From: Amnibacterium kyonggiense
Lineage (GTDB): Bacteria > Actinomycetota > Actinomycetes > Actinomycetales > Microbacteriaceae
DNA length: 64,000 nucleotides
Direction of reading: 5' to 3'
NCBI RefSeq assembly: GCF_004364555.1
Contig: NZ_SOAM01000003.1
Span: 434,001 to 498,000 of the forward strand
How positions within the stretch are numbered: the first letter of the stretch is position 1; each line of letters opens with the position of its first letter. Under the pieces are notes generated by a model. The model made no database searches and was not told the origin of the DNA. It worked only from the letters and a program-made list of their open reading frames with translations. Positions 63,777 to 64,000 of the stretch are shown here, piece after piece. Made by a program: the position numbers and the translations under genes.

Positions 63777-64000
63777 TCAGAAGGGCGTGACGTCGGACTG
63801 GTCGATGGTGCGGATGCGGAAGGCGGTCTTCATCTTCTGGACCCCGCCCCATTTGTTCCGCCACTGCGGCACCCCGTCGTCACCGATGACCACGTCGGCG
63901 AATCCCGCGTCTTTGGCGAGGTGACTTCGCCGGCACAGGACCTGGAGGTTCTGGTGCCGGGTCCGGCCGTCGTGCTCGAACCGCTGCACGTGATCGATGT
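63777..64000 (-). CDS. HNH endonuclease, partial (C-terminal part)
   Basis: The N-terminus lies beyond the right edge; 74 codons are visible. IDHVQRFEHDGRTRHQNLQVLCRRSHLAKDAGF is the HNH core (first His in IDHV, N and C in NLQVLC, later H in RSHLAK). The C-terminal tail (WGGVQKMKTAFRIRTIDQSDVTPF) is unlike typical HNH proteins. Such genes are often carried by mobile elements. Confidence 0.8.
   Translation of the reverse strand, partial: IDHVQRFEHDGRTRHQNLQVLCRRSHLAKDAGFADVVIGDDGVPQWRNKWGGVQKMKTAFRIRTIDQSDVTPF

Overview
The window is very GC-rich, densely packed DNA from an actinobacterium. Actinobacteria-type families (DUF4245, DUF4307, DUF6226, DUF2795, class II FbaA with GlpX, an UppS-like prenyltransferase, YcaQ), many GTG starts and 4-base start/stop overlaps suggest a Microbacteriaceae-like monoderm. 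That placement is an inference; no rRNA or other taxonomic marker lies in the window. Almost every stretch is coding. No insertion sequence, prophage, CRISPR array or replication origin is visible.

Layout. 1-4337: start of a peptide ABC transporter operon (minus strand), then a CAAX protease, a GNAT enzyme and a 2H phosphoesterase. 4406-9180: glycine cleavage operon gcvT-gcvH-gcvP behind a tandem glycine riboswitch. 9221-23922: housekeeping genes: Lon-N protein, YchF, MATE pump, a DnaQ-like exonuclease, RmuC, GlpX and FbaA, IspH, exonuclease VII (xseA/xseB), carbonic anhydrase and fumarase. 24036-35376: prepilin peptidase-like protein, PhoH-like ATPase, HAD phosphatase with a class V aminotransferase, prenyltransferase, hemolysin III, GreA, IlvA, AI-2E exporter and YcaQ glycosylase.

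35434-49999 is the most distinctive part. It is a heptose/glycan locus with GmhB-, GmhA- and two HldE-type proteins, three GT9 (heptosyltransferase-family) enzymes and three other glycosyltransferases. It is interrupted by a pair of 88-base palindromic repeats, PnuC and a BKACE-family protein. No HldD epimerase is visible, so if the pathway works the product would be an ADP-D-glycero-heptose used for a surface or wall glycan. 50029-64000 holds LemA, a beta-lactamase-fold hydrolase, a HipBA-type toxin-antitoxin pair with an AT-rich promoter, a tRNA with anticodon UAA but a short variable loop, secreted and hypothetical proteins, a TetR/amidohydrolase pair, a secreted nuclease/phosphatase, a phosphatidylserine decarboxylase-family protein, a CtaG-like protein, an LCP protein, a lipoprotein and a truncated HNH nuclease.

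Two regulatory themes recur. Many genes start 6-8 bases after a TANNNT hexamer, the geometry expected for leaderless mRNAs. Three intergenic sites, upstream of the exonuclease, of rmuC and of the gcv leader, carry a TGTCGGA element near the -10 and resemble the PafBC (RecA-independent) DNA-damage promoter. Gene ends are often marked by long perfect palindromes, two of which share one core sequence.
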